The notes under the pieces: model-generated
What the model saw: the letters and a program-made list of their open reading frames with translations, nothing else
The model's database searches: none
What the model was told of the DNA's origin: nothing
In this document: positions 30,247-41,176 of the stretch, one piece after another
How positions within the stretch are numbered: position 1 is the stretch's first letter
Layout: every line of letters begins with the position of its first letter
Assembly: GCF_002261265.1 (NCBI RefSeq)
Contig: NZ_NEVK01000004.1
Location: forward strand, 620,001 to 684,000
DNA from: Bordetella genomosp. 7
GTDB taxonomy: Bacteria; Pseudomonadota; Gammaproteobacteria; Burkholderiales; Burkholderiaceae_B
Direction: 5' to 3'
DNA length: 64,000 nt
Program-made: the position numbers and the translations under genes

Positions 30247-30259
30247 GCGCGCCGCGGTG

Positions 30260-30565
30260 TCAGGCGCTGCCGGGCGGCAGGCGCCTGACCCTGCGCAGGC
30301 GCCACACCTTGCGCGACACCAGTGTGGCGGCCGTGCCGATGACCAGTGAAAACATGAAGGCTGCAACGGCCAGCAAGGTGACGATATCGCCGAGCCCGGC
30401 GCGGCCGGCAAGCACAACCACCAGCACCACCACCAGGGCCGATATCGCCGCGACGCCCGCCAGGCTGCGCGCCACGGTCGCGCAACGGCCCAGCAGCGCG
30501 CCGCCGGCCAATGACGCGGCCACGATGGCCGCCATGGCCCAGAAAAGGTCTTCGTAGTGTTGCAC
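30260..30565 (-). CDS. Small membrane protein of unknown function
   Basis: A 101-residue protein with three hydrophobic segments (~8-28, ~35-55 and ~63-88) and a basic tail RKVWRLRRVRRLPPG. The GTG at 30565 has AAGAG upstream; a longer frame would run into the tRNA-Leu gene and is not credible. It lies between the convergent DUF2513-like gene and the tRNA. No family is recognised; it is likely an inner-membrane protein. Confidence 0.5.
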   Translation of the reverse strand: MQHYEDLFWAMAAIVAASLAGGALLGRCATVARSLAGVAAISALVVVLVVVLAGRAGLGDIVTLLAVAAFMFSLVIGTAATLVSRKVWRLRRVRRLPPGSA

Positions 30566-30632
30566 GGTGACTCTTGCTGATGGGGCCGACCCGGCCCCAG
30601 CCGCCGCCCGTTCAGGCTGCGGCGAAATGAGT

Positions 30633-30719
30633 TGGTGCGAAGGGCGGGACTCGAACCCGCACACCTGTTACGGCGTCAGGACCTAAACCTGGTGCGTCTA
30701 CCAATTTCGCCACCTTCGC
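30633..30719 (-). tRNA. tRNA-Leu (anticodon UAG)
   Basis: 87 bases on the minus strand including an encoded CCA end. The acceptor stem GCGAAGG pairs with CCTTCGC, the D-arm contains TTGGTAGACGC, the anticodon stem-loop is CCAGG-TTTAGGT-CCTGA with anticodon TAG, a long variable arm (ACGCCGTAACAGGTGT) marks a class II tRNA, and the T-arm has GGGTTCGAGTCCC. It reads CUN leucine codons. It lies just upstream of, and divergent from, dapC. Confidence 0.97.
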
Positions 30720-30764
30720 AAAGCCAAGCCCGGTATTGTAGCTTGCTTGCTAAAATCTTGCGTC

Positions 30765-31961
30765 ATGAACTCGCGCCTTGATGCCCTGCACTCTTATCCC
30801 TTCACGAAATTGCGGGCGCTGCTTGAATCGGCCGGCCCCCCGCCGGCCGATATTGCTCCCATCGACCTGTCGATAGGCGAGCCCAAGCACGCCGCCCCTG
30901 CCTGCGTAGGGCAGGCGCTTTGCAACAATCTCGGGGGCTTGTCGGTGTACCCGGCCACCAAGGGCGACCCCGCGCTGCGCGCGGCCATTTCCCAGTGGCT
31001 GGCGCGCCGCTACAGCATTCCTGCTCCCAACCCTGACACCCAGGTGCTGCCGGTGCTCGGTTCGCGCGAAGCCTTGTTTTCGTTCGCACAGACGGTGCTG
31101 GACGCAGCACAACAGCCGCTGGTGGTGTGCCCCAACCCCTTCTACCAGATCTACGAAGGCGCGGCCTTGCTGGCTGGCGCACAGCCCTACTACGTCAATG
31201 CCGACCCGTCGCGCAACTTTGGCTGCGACTGGCTGGGCGTGCGCGAGGCGACATGGCGGCGCACGCAGCTGGTGTTCGTCTGCACGCCGGGCAACCCCGC
31301 AGGCAACGTCATGCCGCTGGAAGACTGGCGCATCCTGTTCGACTTGTCGGACCGCTATGGTTTCGCCATTGCGTCAGACGAGTGCTATTCGGAGATCTAC
31401 TTCGAGGAGGGCGACGCGCCGCTGGGCGCCTTGCAGGCGGCTCGCAGGCTCGGGCGCGACGACTACAAGAATCTGGTGGTGTTCTCGAGCCTGTCCAAGC
31501 GTTCGAACGTGCCGGGACTGCGCTCGGGCTTTGTTGCAGGCGATGCGCGCCTGCTGGACCGCTTCCTGCTGTACCGGACCTATCATGGCAGCGCCATGAG
31601 CCCGGTTGTCTCGGCCGCCAGCGTCGCGGCCTGGAACGATGAAACCCATGTGCGCGACAATCGCGCCCAATATCGCGAAAAATTTGCCGCCGTCGTGCCG
31701 CTGCTGCAGCCCGCGCTCGATGCCCGGCATCCGCAGGCATCTTTCTACCTGTGGCTGCCGGTGGCCGGGTCGGACACGGCATTCGCACGCGATCTTTACG
31801 CACGCACCGGCGTTACCGTGCTGCCGGGCAGCTACCTGGCCCGCGAAGCGCACGGGGTCAACCCCGGCCATGGCCGCATCCGCATCGCCCTGGTAGCGCC
31901 CCTGGCACAATGCGTCGAGGCCGCGGGCCGCATTGCCCAGTTTGTTCGCACCACGCTTTGA
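30765..31961 (+). CDS. dapC: N-succinyldiaminopimelate aminotransferase
   Basis: A 398-residue fold-type I aminotransferase: PIDLSIGEPKH near the N-terminus, CPNPFYQIYEGAAL, CTPGNPAGNVM, ASDECYSEIYFE and the PLP lysine in FSSLSKRSNVPGLRSGF. The arrangement dapC-dapD-dapE-prmB matches the Bordetella pertussis locus in which dapC was described. It transfers an amino group from glutamate to N-succinyl-2-amino-6-oxopimelate in lysine and peptidoglycan precursor (DAP) synthesis. The ATG at 30765 fits the conserved MNSRLDALHSYPF start. It is followed by dapD after 28 bases. Confidence 0.94.
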   Translation: MNSRLDALHSYPFTKLRALLESAGPPPADIAPIDLSIGEPKHAAPACVGQALCNNLGGLSVYPATKGDPALRAAISQWLARRYSIPAPNPDTQVLPVLGSREALFSFAQTVLDAAQQPLVVCPNPFYQIYEGAALLAGAQPYYVNADPSRNFGCDWLGVREATWRRTQLVFVCTPGNPAGNVMPLEDWRILFDLSDRYGFAIASDECYSEIYFEEGDAPLGALQAARRLGRDDYKNLVVFSSLSKRSNVPGLRSGFVAGDARLLDRFLLYRTYHGSAMSPVVSAASVAAWNDETHVRDNRAQYREKFAAVVPLLQPALDARHPQASFYLWLPVAGSDTAFARDLYARTGVTVLPGSYLAREAHGVNPGHGRIRIALVAPLAQCVEAAGRIAQFVRTTL

Positions 31962-31989
31962 TCAACCCTTTTTACGTAGCTGAGCCGTT

Positions 31990-33953
<1,964 letters not shown>

Positions 33954-33959
33954 GAATTC

Positions 33960-34868
33960 ATGCCACCTGCTTCTCACCCCGAATTGCAGACACTGCGCGA
34001 CCTGATCCGCTACGGCGTCTCGCGCCTGCGCGAGGCCGGCGTCGCGCTGGGCCACGGCAGCGACAACGCCTGGGACGAGGCTGTCTACCTGGTCTTGCAT
34101 GCCCTGCACCTGCCACTGGACACGCTGGACCCGTTCATCGACGCCAGGGTGCTGCCCGACGAACGCGCGCGCGTGCTCGACCTGCTGGAACGGCGCGTAA
34201 CCGGGCGCATGCCGGCGGCCTATCTCACCCAGGAGGCCTGGCTGTGCGGACATCGGTTTTATGTCGACCCGCGCGTCATCGTGCCGCGCTCGCCTATTGC
34301 AGAACTGCTGGAGCAAGGCCTGGCGCCCTGGGTCGAGCCTGACGCGGTAGGCACGGCACTGGACATGTGCACGGGCTCGGGCTGCCTGGCGATCCTGGCT
34401 GCGCTGGCGTTTCCCGATGCGCATGTCGATGCCGTGGACGTTTCGGCAGACGCGCTGGAGGTGGCGCGCCGCAACGTCGACGACTACGGCCTGCAGGACC
34501 GCCTTACCCTGTATCGCAGCAACCTGTTCGACGAACTGCCGCAACGCGCCTATGACGTGATCGTCTGCAACCCGCCATATGTAAACAGCGGCTCGATGGC
34601 CGCCCTGCCCCAGGAATATCGCCACGAGCCCAGCCTGGCGCTGGCCGGAGGCGTGGATGGCATGGATCTGGTGCGCAGCATTCTGGCTGCCGCGCCGCGT
34701 TACCTGGCGCCGCAAGGCGTGCTGGTGCTCGAAATCGGGCATGAGCGCGAACACTTTGACGCGGCTTTTCCGCAGCTGCAGCCCGTGTGGCTGGACACCG
34801 AAGCGGCCAGCGACCAAATCTTGCTGCTCGCACGCGACCAGCTCGCCCCGCATACGGCCACGCCGTGA
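33960..34868 (+). CDS. prmB: 50S ribosomal protein L3 glutamine methyltransferase
   Basis: A 302-residue SAM-dependent N5-glutamine methyltransferase of the HemK family: N-terminal helical domain, ALDMCTGSGCLAI SAM loop (~135), and the signature NPPYV in VIVCNPPYVNSGSM (~200). PrmB methylates Gln150 of ribosomal protein L3. A good ribosome-binding site (AGGAATTC) precedes its ATG, which lies 6 bases after dapE. The stop overlaps the start of the ABC-F gene by 4 bases (GTGA). Confidence 0.92.
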   Translation: MPPASHPELQTLRDLIRYGVSRLREAGVALGHGSDNAWDEAVYLVLHALHLPLDTLDPFIDARVLPDERARVLDLLERRVTGRMPAAYLTQEAWLCGHRFYVDPRVIVPRSPIAELLEQGLAPWVEPDAVGTALDMCTGSGCLAILAALAFPDAHVDAVDVSADALEVARRNVDDYGLQDRLTLYRSNLFDELPQRAYDVIVCNPPYVNSGSMAALPQEYRHEPSLALAGGVDGMDLVRSILAAAPRYLAPQGVLVLEIGHEREHFDAAFPQLQPVWLDTEAASDQILLLARDQLAPHTATP

Positions 34869-36808
34869 TACGCGCTACAGGATTGACCTTGCGTCGCGGC
34901 ACCAAGGTGCTGCTCGAAGGCGCAGATTTCGTGGTGAACCCGGGCGAGCGCGTGGGGTTCGTTGGCAAGAACGGCGCCGGCAAATCATCGTTATTCGCCT
35001 TACTTACCGGCAGCCTGGATCCGGACGCCGGCACACTGGACGTGCCGGCCGGCTGGCGCATTGCGAGCGTGCAACAGGAAATCGCCGCCGATGATCGCCC
35101 GGCGCGGGAATTCGTCATCGACGGCGACACGCACCTGCGCGATCTGCAGGCGCAACGCGCGGCCGTGCCGGACGACCAGGGCACGCGCATCGGCGAACTC
35201 GAGGCCGCACTGTCCGAAGCAGGTGCCTGGAGCGCCAATTCGCGCGCCGAGCAGCTGCTGGCTGGGTTGGGGTTTGCTCCGGACGAATGGCTCAGGCCTG
35301 TGGCCAGTTTTTCGGGCGGATGGCGCATGCGTCTGGCGCTTGCGCGGGCGCTGATGGCGCCTTCCGAACTGCTGTTGCTGGACGAGCCCACCAACCACCT
35401 GGACCTGGACGCGATGTTGTGGCTGGAGAAGTGGCTGGCCGCCTATTCCGGCACGGTGCTGCTGATTTCGCACGACACCGAATTCCTGGATGCGGTCGCG
35501 CGCGTCATCCTGCATTTCGACCACGGCAAACTGATCCGCTATCGCGGCGGTTACCAGGACTTCCTGACCCAGCGCGCCGAAAGGCTACGCCAGACCGGGC
35601 TTGCGCATGAGCGCCAGGCGCGCGAAGCTGCCCGCCTGCAGAGCTTCATCGACCGCTTCAAAGCCAAGGCTTCCAAGGCCAAGCAGGCCCAAAGCCGCGT
35701 CAAGGCATTGGCGCGCATGGAAGCATTGGCGCCGGTACATGCCGAGGCAGGCATCGATATACGCATCCCGTCGCCCGACCATATGCCAGACCCGCTGCTG
35801 GCGCTGGAAAATCTGGCCGCGGGCTATACCGATGCATCCGGAACGCAGGTGCCCATTCTGCGCGACGTCACCCTGATGGTGCGCGCCGGCAGCCGCATCG
35901 GCATACTCGGCGCCAACGGGGCAGGCAAGAGCACCCTGATCAAGACCCTGGCTGAAGAGCTGCCGGTGCAGGCCGGCCAGCGACGAGCGTCGCGGGGCCT
36001 GGCGATTGGCTATTTCCACCAGCACCAGCTCGACATGCTGGATCTGCAGGCCACCCCACTGGCGCACCTGGCACGCCTGGCGCCCGATGCGCGCGAACAG
36101 GAACTGCGCAATTACCTGGGCGGATTCGGCTTTTCGGGCGACGCGGCCACCGGCCTGGTGGGCCCGATGTCCGGCGGCGAAAAGGCGCGGCTGGCACTGG
36201 CATTGATTGTCTGGCAGAAACCCAACCTGCTGCTGCTGGACGAACCCAGCAACCACCTGGACGTCGAAACACGCGAGGCCCTGGCCACGGCCCTGGCCGA
36301 GTTTTCCGGCAGCATGTTGCTGGTGTCGCACGACCGCCATCTGCTGCGCACCACTGTCGACAGCTTCTGGATTGTGGCCGATGGCCAGGTGCGCGAGTTC
36401 GATGGCGACCTGGAAGACTATCGTGACTGGCTGAACCAACGCAACGCCGCGATGCGGGCCGAGGCGCGCGCAGAAACCGCGGCCCGCGATCCGGACAATG
36501 CTGCGCCCGACCGCAAGACCCAGCGCCGCCTCGAAGCGGAACAACGCCAGAAACTGGCGTCGCTGCGCAAGCCGCTACAGACGCAGCTGGACAAAGTAGA
36601 ACGCGAAATGGACCAGTTGCGCCAACGGTTGCACGCACTGGACGCGCTGATCGCGGACCCCGATCTTTATTCGGACGCCCGCCGCGTCGAGCGGCAGCAG
36701 GTGATGGCCGAACATGGCGAACTGGCCAAGCGCCTGGATGTGCTTGAAGAAGAATGGCTGCAAGTCCAGACATCACTGGATGAACTGGCCGCCTCGTCCG
36801 GCAACTGA
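34865..36808 (+). CDS. ABC-F family ATPase (YheS/Uup type)
   Basis: A 647-residue soluble protein with two ABC modules and no membrane segment. Module 1: GKNGAGKSS, FSGGWRMRLALARAL, LLLLDEPTNHLD. Module 2: GANGAGKST, MSGGEKARLALAL, LLLLDEPSNHLD. A long Lys/Arg-rich linker (ARLQSFIDRFKAKASKAKQA) joins them and a C-terminal coiled coil (LRKPLQTQLDKVEREMDQL) follows. ABC-F proteins bind the ribosomal E site; this arrangement is closest to YheS. The GTG start at 34865 overlaps the prmB stop, giving tight coupling. Substrate or function within the family is inferred only. Confidence 0.9.
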   Translation: MIRATGLTLRRGTKVLLEGADFVVNPGERVGFVGKNGAGKSSLFALLTGSLDPDAGTLDVPAGWRIASVQQEIAADDRPAREFVIDGDTHLRDLQAQRAAVPDDQGTRIGELEAALSEAGAWSANSRAEQLLAGLGFAPDEWLRPVASFSGGWRMRLALARALMAPSELLLLDEPTNHLDLDAMLWLEKWLAAYSGTVLLISHDTEFLDAVARVILHFDHGKLIRYRGGYQDFLTQRAERLRQTGLAHERQAREAARLQSFIDRFKAKASKAKQAQSRVKALARMEALAPVHAEAGIDIRIPSPDHMPDPLLALENLAAGYTDASGTQVPILRDVTLMVRAGSRIGILGANGAGKSTLIKTLAEELPVQAGQRRASRGLAIGYFHQHQLDMLDLQATPLAHLARLAPDAREQELRNYLGGFGFSGDAATGLVGPMSGGEKARLALALIVWQKPNLLLLDEPSNHLDVETREALATALAEFSGSMLLVSHDRHLLRTTVDSFWIVADGQVREFDGDLEDYRDWLNQRNAAMRAEARAETAARDPDNAAPDRKTQRRLEAEQRQKLASLRKPLQTQLDKVEREMDQLRQRLHALDALIADPDLYSDARRVERQQVMAEHGELAKRLDVLEEEWLQVQTSLDELAASSGN

Positions 36809-36819
36809 TCGCCCCCAGC

Positions 36820-36853
36820 CATGGCGCAGGGCCTGTCCCGGCACTGCGCCATG
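36820..36853. terminator. Hairpin between convergent ABC-F and chorismate-mutase-like genes
   Basis: CATGGCGCAG, 14-base loop, CTGCGCCATG: a 10-bp stem centred in the 54-base gap between the convergent genes. No T-run on either side, so only a tentative terminator. Confidence 0.4.
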
Positions 36854-36862
36854 CGGGCCGCG

Positions 36863-37168
36863 TTACGAGTACGGGCGATCGCGCTGCTGGCGATGATCGG
36901 CCACGACCACATCGATAATGGCACGCAGGATCGTCACGGCAAGATCAGGAGGCACGCCGGCGTCGATGGCAACATCGCGGATACGCTCGAGCTGCTGTTG
37001 AGCGCGCTCTTGATCAAAGGGATCCAGCCCGCCCGCCTGCTTGAGCTCGGCGATCATGTCGGTGCAGCGAAACCGCACGCCCAACAGCAGCATGATCTGT
37101 TGATCGATCTCGTCTACTTCGGCGCGCAGAGCCGCCAATTCGGTTTGGGTGTCGTCGCTGCTGCCCAT
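36863..37168 (-). CDS. Chorismate mutase type II (AroQ fold) domain protein
   Basis: A 101-residue all-helical protein. LRAEVDEIDQQIMLLLGVRFRCTDMIAELK matches the first AroQ helix (Arg at positions like E. coli P-protein 11 and 28, and Lys39), and PFDQERAQQQLERI the Asp/Arg/Glu helix. The C-terminal helix AIIDVVVADHRQQ has no clear match to the catalytic Gln88. It may convert chorismate to prephenate or act as an isochorismate pyruvate lyase-like enzyme; activity is unproven. It starts 4 bases after uvrD, so it is co-transcribed with a helicase rather than with aromatic genes. Confidence 0.75.
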   Translation of the reverse strand: MGSSDDTQTELAALRAEVDEIDQQIMLLLGVRFRCTDMIAELKQAGGLDPFDQERAQQQLERIRDVAIDAGVPPDLAVTILRAIIDVVVADHRQQRDRPYS

Positions 37169-37172
37169 GTGC

Positions 37173-39431
37173 CTACCCCTGGATGATGTCCAGTTTGGCG
37201 ATGCCCAGCGCCAAAGTCTTGGCGCCCACGTCGCGAAACTGGATCTGAGCCTGGGCGTCCTGGCCCGCGCCGCTCAAGCCGATGATGGTGCCGTCGCCAA
37301 AGCGCGCATGCCGCACCCCCTGCCCGATACGATACTGCCTGTCGCCGACGGTGACCCCGCTGGTGACTCCCCTGGGCTGGCGAGGCGAGATCGTGCCGGT
37401 AGACCGGCGGCCGAAAGCGTCGCCGCGGCTCGCCCAGCCTGAATCGCCAAAGCCGCTCTGCGCGGGTATCGACCCCATGCGGGGCGTCAGCCATTTCAAG
37501 TGCTGCTCGGGGATTTCGTCCAGAAAGCGCGAGCGCATTGCATAGCGTGTCTGGCCGTGCAACATGCGGCTCTGGGCCAGGCTGAGATACAGGCGCTGGC
37601 GGGCACGGGTGATCGCCACGTACATCAGGCGCCGCTCTTCCTCAAGGCCGGCGGGCTCGAGAATGCTGTTTTCGTGCGGAAACAGGCCCTCTTCGAGGCC
37701 GGTGATGAACACCGCGTCGAATTCCAGCCCCTTGGCTGCATGGACGGTCATGAGCTGGACAGCGTCCTGACCGGCCTGTGCCTGGTTGTCGCCGGCCTCG
37801 AGCGCCGCGTGGGTCAGGAAGGCCGCCAGGGGCGTCAGGCCATCTGAAGGCACATCCGGCCCCAGGTCGGGCACACGCCCCGCCGGCAGCCCCTCGTAGT
37901 TCTCTTCCGAGGCGAATACGGCCGCCGCGGTGACCAGTTCGTTAAGGTTTTCAAGGCGCTCGGCACCCTCGCGCTCGGTCTTGTAGTGAGCGATCAGCCC
38001 GCTCGCCTCGAGCATGTGGCCGACCAGCTCGGGCAGCGGAAGGTCTTGTGTTTCGTGCGCCAGGCGTCCGATCAACTGGGCGAATTGCGCCAGGTTGGCG
38101 CCGCCTTTGCCCGGCACTCGGGCCACGGCCCCGAACAGGCTGGAATCTTGCGCGCGCGCCGCATCGGCCAGCAATTCGAGCGTGCGCGCTCCGATGCCGC
38201 GCGTAGGAAAATTGACGACCCGCATCCAAGACGTGTCGTCATGGGGGTTGGCCATCAGACGCAGGTAGGCCAGTGCGTGCTTGATTTCCTGACGCTCGAA
38301 AAAGCGCAACCCGCCATACACCTTGTACGGGATGCCGGCAGAGAACAGCGCGTGCTCCAGCACGCGCGATTGCGCGTTACTGCGGTACAGCACGGCGATT
38401 TCGCGTCGCAGGCTGCCTTCGTTGATAAGTGACCGCACTTCGTCGACGACCCACTGCGCCTCGAGGCCGTCTGTGGGCTGCTCGACCACGCGCACCGGCT
38501 CGCCTTCTCCCTGTTCCGTCCAGAGGTTCTTGCCCAGGCGGCCACTGTTATGGCCGATGAGCGCATTGGCGGAATCCAGGATATGCCCGTACGAGCGATA
38601 GTTCTGCTCCAGGCGGATGACGGTGCCGCGCGCGTAGTCGCGCTCGAAGTCGGCCATGTTGCCGACATTGGCGCCACGGAATGCGTAGATGGATTGGTCG
38701 TCGTCGCCCACGGCAAAGATGGCGGCGCCGCCGCCGGCCAGCAGCTTCAGCCACTGGTATTGCAGCGTATTGGTGTCCTGGAACTCGTCGACCAGGATGT
38801 GGCGAAAGCGCCGCTGATAGTGTTCGCGCACGGGGGCATTGCGGCTGAGCAATTCGTACGCGCGCAACAGCAGCTCGGCGAAATCCACCACGCCCTCGCG
38901 CTGGCACTGGGCTTCGTACAGTTGATAGATTTCGACCAGCCTGCGCTGGTGGCTGTCGTAGGCCTGCACATCCGCCGGGCGCTGGCCGTCTTCTTTGGCG
39001 CCGTTGATGAAGCGCTGCACGTCCCGCGGCGGATATTTGTCGTCGTCCAGGCCATTGGCCTTGAGCAGGCGCTTGATTGCAGCCAGTTGATCTGCCGTGT
39101 CGAGGATCTGGAACGTTTGCGGCAGTCCGGCGTCGCGGTGGTGCGCACGCAGCAGGCGGTTGCACAGGCCGTGGAATGTACCGATCCAGAGGCCGCGCGT
39201 GTCGATCGGCAAAATGGCCGACATGCGAGCAACCATCTCGCGCGCAGCCTTGTTGGTGAACGTGACCGCCAGCAGCCCAAAAGGACTGGCCTGGCCGGTT
39301 TGAATCAGCCAGGCCATGCGGGTGGTGAGCACCCGGGTCTTGCCGCTGCCCGCCCCGGCCAGGACCAGGGCATGCTGCGGTTCGAGCGTTACGGCGGCAC
39401 GTTGTTCAGGATTGAGCTTCTCTAGCATCAT
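37173..39431 (-). CDS. uvrD: DNA helicase II (UvrD/PcrA type)
   Basis: A 752-residue superfamily-1 3'-5' helicase: Walker A LAGAGSGKTRVL (~25), VTFTNKAAREM, ILVDEFQDTN (motif II), FAVGDDDQSIYAFRGA (motif III), VHAAKGLEFDAVF and YVAITRARQRL (motifs V-VI), plus the C-terminal Tudor-like domain ending GIAKLDIIQ. It unwinds DNA in mismatch and nucleotide-excision repair. Two adjacent ATGs (39431 and 39428) overlap the desaturase stop codon. Length is slightly above E. coli UvrD (720). Confidence 0.95.
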   Translation of the reverse strand: MMLEKLNPEQRAAVTLEPQHALVLAGAGSGKTRVLTTRMAWLIQTGQASPFGLLAVTFTNKAAREMVARMSAILPIDTRGLWIGTFHGLCNRLLRAHHRDAGLPQTFQILDTADQLAAIKRLLKANGLDDDKYPPRDVQRFINGAKEDGQRPADVQAYDSHQRRLVEIYQLYEAQCQREGVVDFAELLLRAYELLSRNAPVREHYQRRFRHILVDEFQDTNTLQYQWLKLLAGGGAAIFAVGDDDQSIYAFRGANVGNMADFERDYARGTVIRLEQNYRSYGHILDSANALIGHNSGRLGKNLWTEQGEGEPVRVVEQPTDGLEAQWVVDEVRSLINEGSLRREIAVLYRSNAQSRVLEHALFSAGIPYKVYGGLRFFERQEIKHALAYLRLMANPHDDTSWMRVVNFPTRGIGARTLELLADAARAQDSSLFGAVARVPGKGGANLAQFAQLIGRLAHETQDLPLPELVGHMLEASGLIAHYKTEREGAERLENLNELVTAAAVFASEENYEGLPAGRVPDLGPDVPSDGLTPLAAFLTHAALEAGDNQAQAGQDAVQLMTVHAAKGLEFDAVFITGLEEGLFPHENSILEPAGLEEERRLMYVAITRARQRLYLSLAQSRMLHGQTRYAMRSRFLDEIPEQHLKWLTPRMGSIPAQSGFGDSGWASRGDAFGRRSTGTISPRQPRGVTSGVTVGDRQYRIGQGVRHARFGDGTIIGLSGAGQDAQAQIQFRDVGAKTLALGIAKLDIIQG

Positions 39432-40621
39432 GCCGCGTAGCGGCTCAGGCGATGCGCGAATTGCTCGAGCCCGGCGATGCCGCTTTGCTGGGCGCGTTGG
39501 CACCAGGCCTGCAGGTCGTGCAGCAGTTGTTCGCTGCTGGCACTGGAACTTTCCCACAGGCGGCCGAGTTCGCGGCGCATCTGCACCAGCGTTGCCAGGG
39601 CCGTGTTCTGTGCGATGGCCTGGTCGACCTCGGCACGCTGCTCGGGTTGCAGCACTTCTTCGTTGCGATGCAGCCAGCGGCGCACGCGTTGCAGGCGCGA
39701 GACGGATTCATCCTGGGCCGACTGGCGCTTGGCAAGCTCTTCGCGCACAGCGGTCTTGACGATGTCGGCATAGCGCGCCATGACTTCGTAGCGGTGCGTG
39801 ATGACGCCTTGCAGCGTGCGCAGGTCGATGGCCTTGGCGCTGGATTCGAGCTTGAGCTTGGGCGCAACCTTCTTGACCTTGGCCAGGCCGAAGAATTTGA
39901 GCACGCTGATATAGCACCAGCCGATGTCGAATTCGTACCACTTGGCCGAGAACTTGGCCGAAGTGCCGTGCGCATGGTGGTTGTTGTGCAGCTCTTCGCC
40001 GCCGATCACGATGCCCCACGGAAACACGTTGGTGCTGGTATCGGGGCTGTTGTAGTTGCGGTAGCCCCAATAATGGCCGATGCCGTTGACCACGCCAGCC
40101 GCCCAGAAGGGGATCCAGGCCATCTGCACGGCCCACACCGTCAGGCCGACGGCGCCGAACAGCGCGACGTCGATGCCCAGCATGATCAGCACGCCCATCA
40201 GGCTGTGCTTGGAATACAGGTTGCGCTCGAGCCAGTCGTCGGGCGTGCCGTGGCCGAACTTGGCCATGGTTTCTTTATTATTGGATTCCAGGCGGTACAG
40301 CTCGGCGCCACGAAACAGCACCTTCCAGACGCCGAACAGCATGGGCGAATGCGGGTCGCCTTCTTTCTCGCATTTGGCGTGGTGCTTGCGATGGATGGCA
40401 ACCCATTCCTTCGTGACCATGCCGGTGGTCAGCCAGAGCCAGAACCGGAAGAAGTGCATGACTGCCGGATGCAGATCAAGGCCGCGGTGCGCCTGGCTGC
40501 GGTGCAGGAAGATCGTGACCGACACGATGGTGACATGGGTCAGGGCCAACGTGTACAGGACGATCTGCCACCACGTGGCTTGGGCTAAGCCCCCGGAAAG
40601 AAAGGAAAGGAATTGATCCAT
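39428..40621 (-). CDS. Membrane fatty acid desaturase (acyl-CoA delta-9 type)
   Basis: A 397-residue integral membrane desaturase with the three di-iron histidine boxes: HRSQAH (40-45), HRKHH (77-81) and HNNHH (~215). Four hydrophobic segments are spread over 1-200 and a soluble C-terminal region of ~170 residues follows, with a coiled-coil-like stretch. It probably introduces a double bond into acyl chains of membrane lipids. The stop overlaps the uvrD start (ATGA), an unusual linkage. No regulator is adjacent. Confidence 0.88.
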   Translation of the reverse strand: MDQFLSFLSGGLAQATWWQIVLYTLALTHVTIVSVTIFLHRSQAHRGLDLHPAVMHFFRFWLWLTTGMVTKEWVAIHRKHHAKCEKEGDPHSPMLFGVWKVLFRGAELYRLESNNKETMAKFGHGTPDDWLERNLYSKHSLMGVLIMLGIDVALFGAVGLTVWAVQMAWIPFWAAGVVNGIGHYWGYRNYNSPDTSTNVFPWGIVIGGEELHNNHHAHGTSAKFSAKWYEFDIGWCYISVLKFFGLAKVKKVAPKLKLESSAKAIDLRTLQGVITHRYEVMARYADIVKTAVREELAKRQSAQDESVSRLQRVRRWLHRNEEVLQPEQRAEVDQAIAQNTALATLVQMRRELGRLWESSSASSEQLLHDLQAWCQRAQQSGIAGLEQFAHRLSRYAA

Positions 40622-40772
40622 AAAGCTTTTTGCGACCCTCGCAGAAAAGAATGCCAGGGAGTTTAGCCTACCTGGTTGGCTTAGGACAGCCGGTTTTCAA
40701 AATAGTTTTCAATGACAAATCAAGGACTAAGCCTTGCACTCTTCGATAATACTGCTGCACACTGTCCGCGCC

Positions 40773-41168
40773 ATGCGACCCCTTTTCTTGTTATGTCTGT
40801 GCGTTACAGCGACGCAAGCGGCGGACCTGAACACTGCGGTTACGCAGGGCCAGGAACTGCCCTTGGGCACGTATTACGAGATCGACCGGGGAAGCTGCCA
40901 GGCACTGGCCGCCCCCCGGGTGCGACTGGGGGAAAAACCGCGCCTGGGGCGCGCGACCGTTGTAAAACTCCAACGGCAAGTCGTACAGACGGGAGGCCGC
41001 TGCGGGACCATGGCGGTACCTGCCGTGCAGATCCGCTACCAGGCGCTGCAACCGGGCAGCGACACGATGGCATGGGAAGTCACGTACCAGGCGCGCGGCG
41101 CCGCCCCCAGAGAGATCGACGCCGCCATACGTGTCATGCCGCGCCCCGCGCCCGCCCGACCCAGGTAG
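40773..41168 (+). CDS. Predicted secreted/periplasmic protein of unknown function
   Basis: A ~131-residue protein. MRPLFLLCLCVTATQAADL is a signal peptide with cleavage likely after TQA. The mature part is basic, with two cysteines (RGSCQALA and GGRCGTMAV) that could form a disulphide and a VTYQARGAAPRE strand pair; it ends in a Pro/Arg tail. No family is recognised. The start is uncertain: no clear ribosome-binding site precedes 40773, and an ATG at 40734 would add 13 residues. It is convergent with rsmB (8 bases between stops). Confidence 0.6.
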   Translation: MRPLFLLCLCVTATQAADLNTAVTQGQELPLGTYYEIDRGSCQALAAPRVRLGEKPRLGRATVVKLQRQVVQTGGRCGTMAVPAVQIRYQALQPGSDTMAWEVTYQARGAAPREIDAAIRVMPRPAPARPR

Positions 41169-41176
41169 CGGGCCCG

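Noticed and set aside
30566-30664. N-terminal extension of the small membrane protein at 30260-30565.
   Set aside because: It would run into the tRNA-Leu gene; the GTG at 30565 with AAGAG is preferred.
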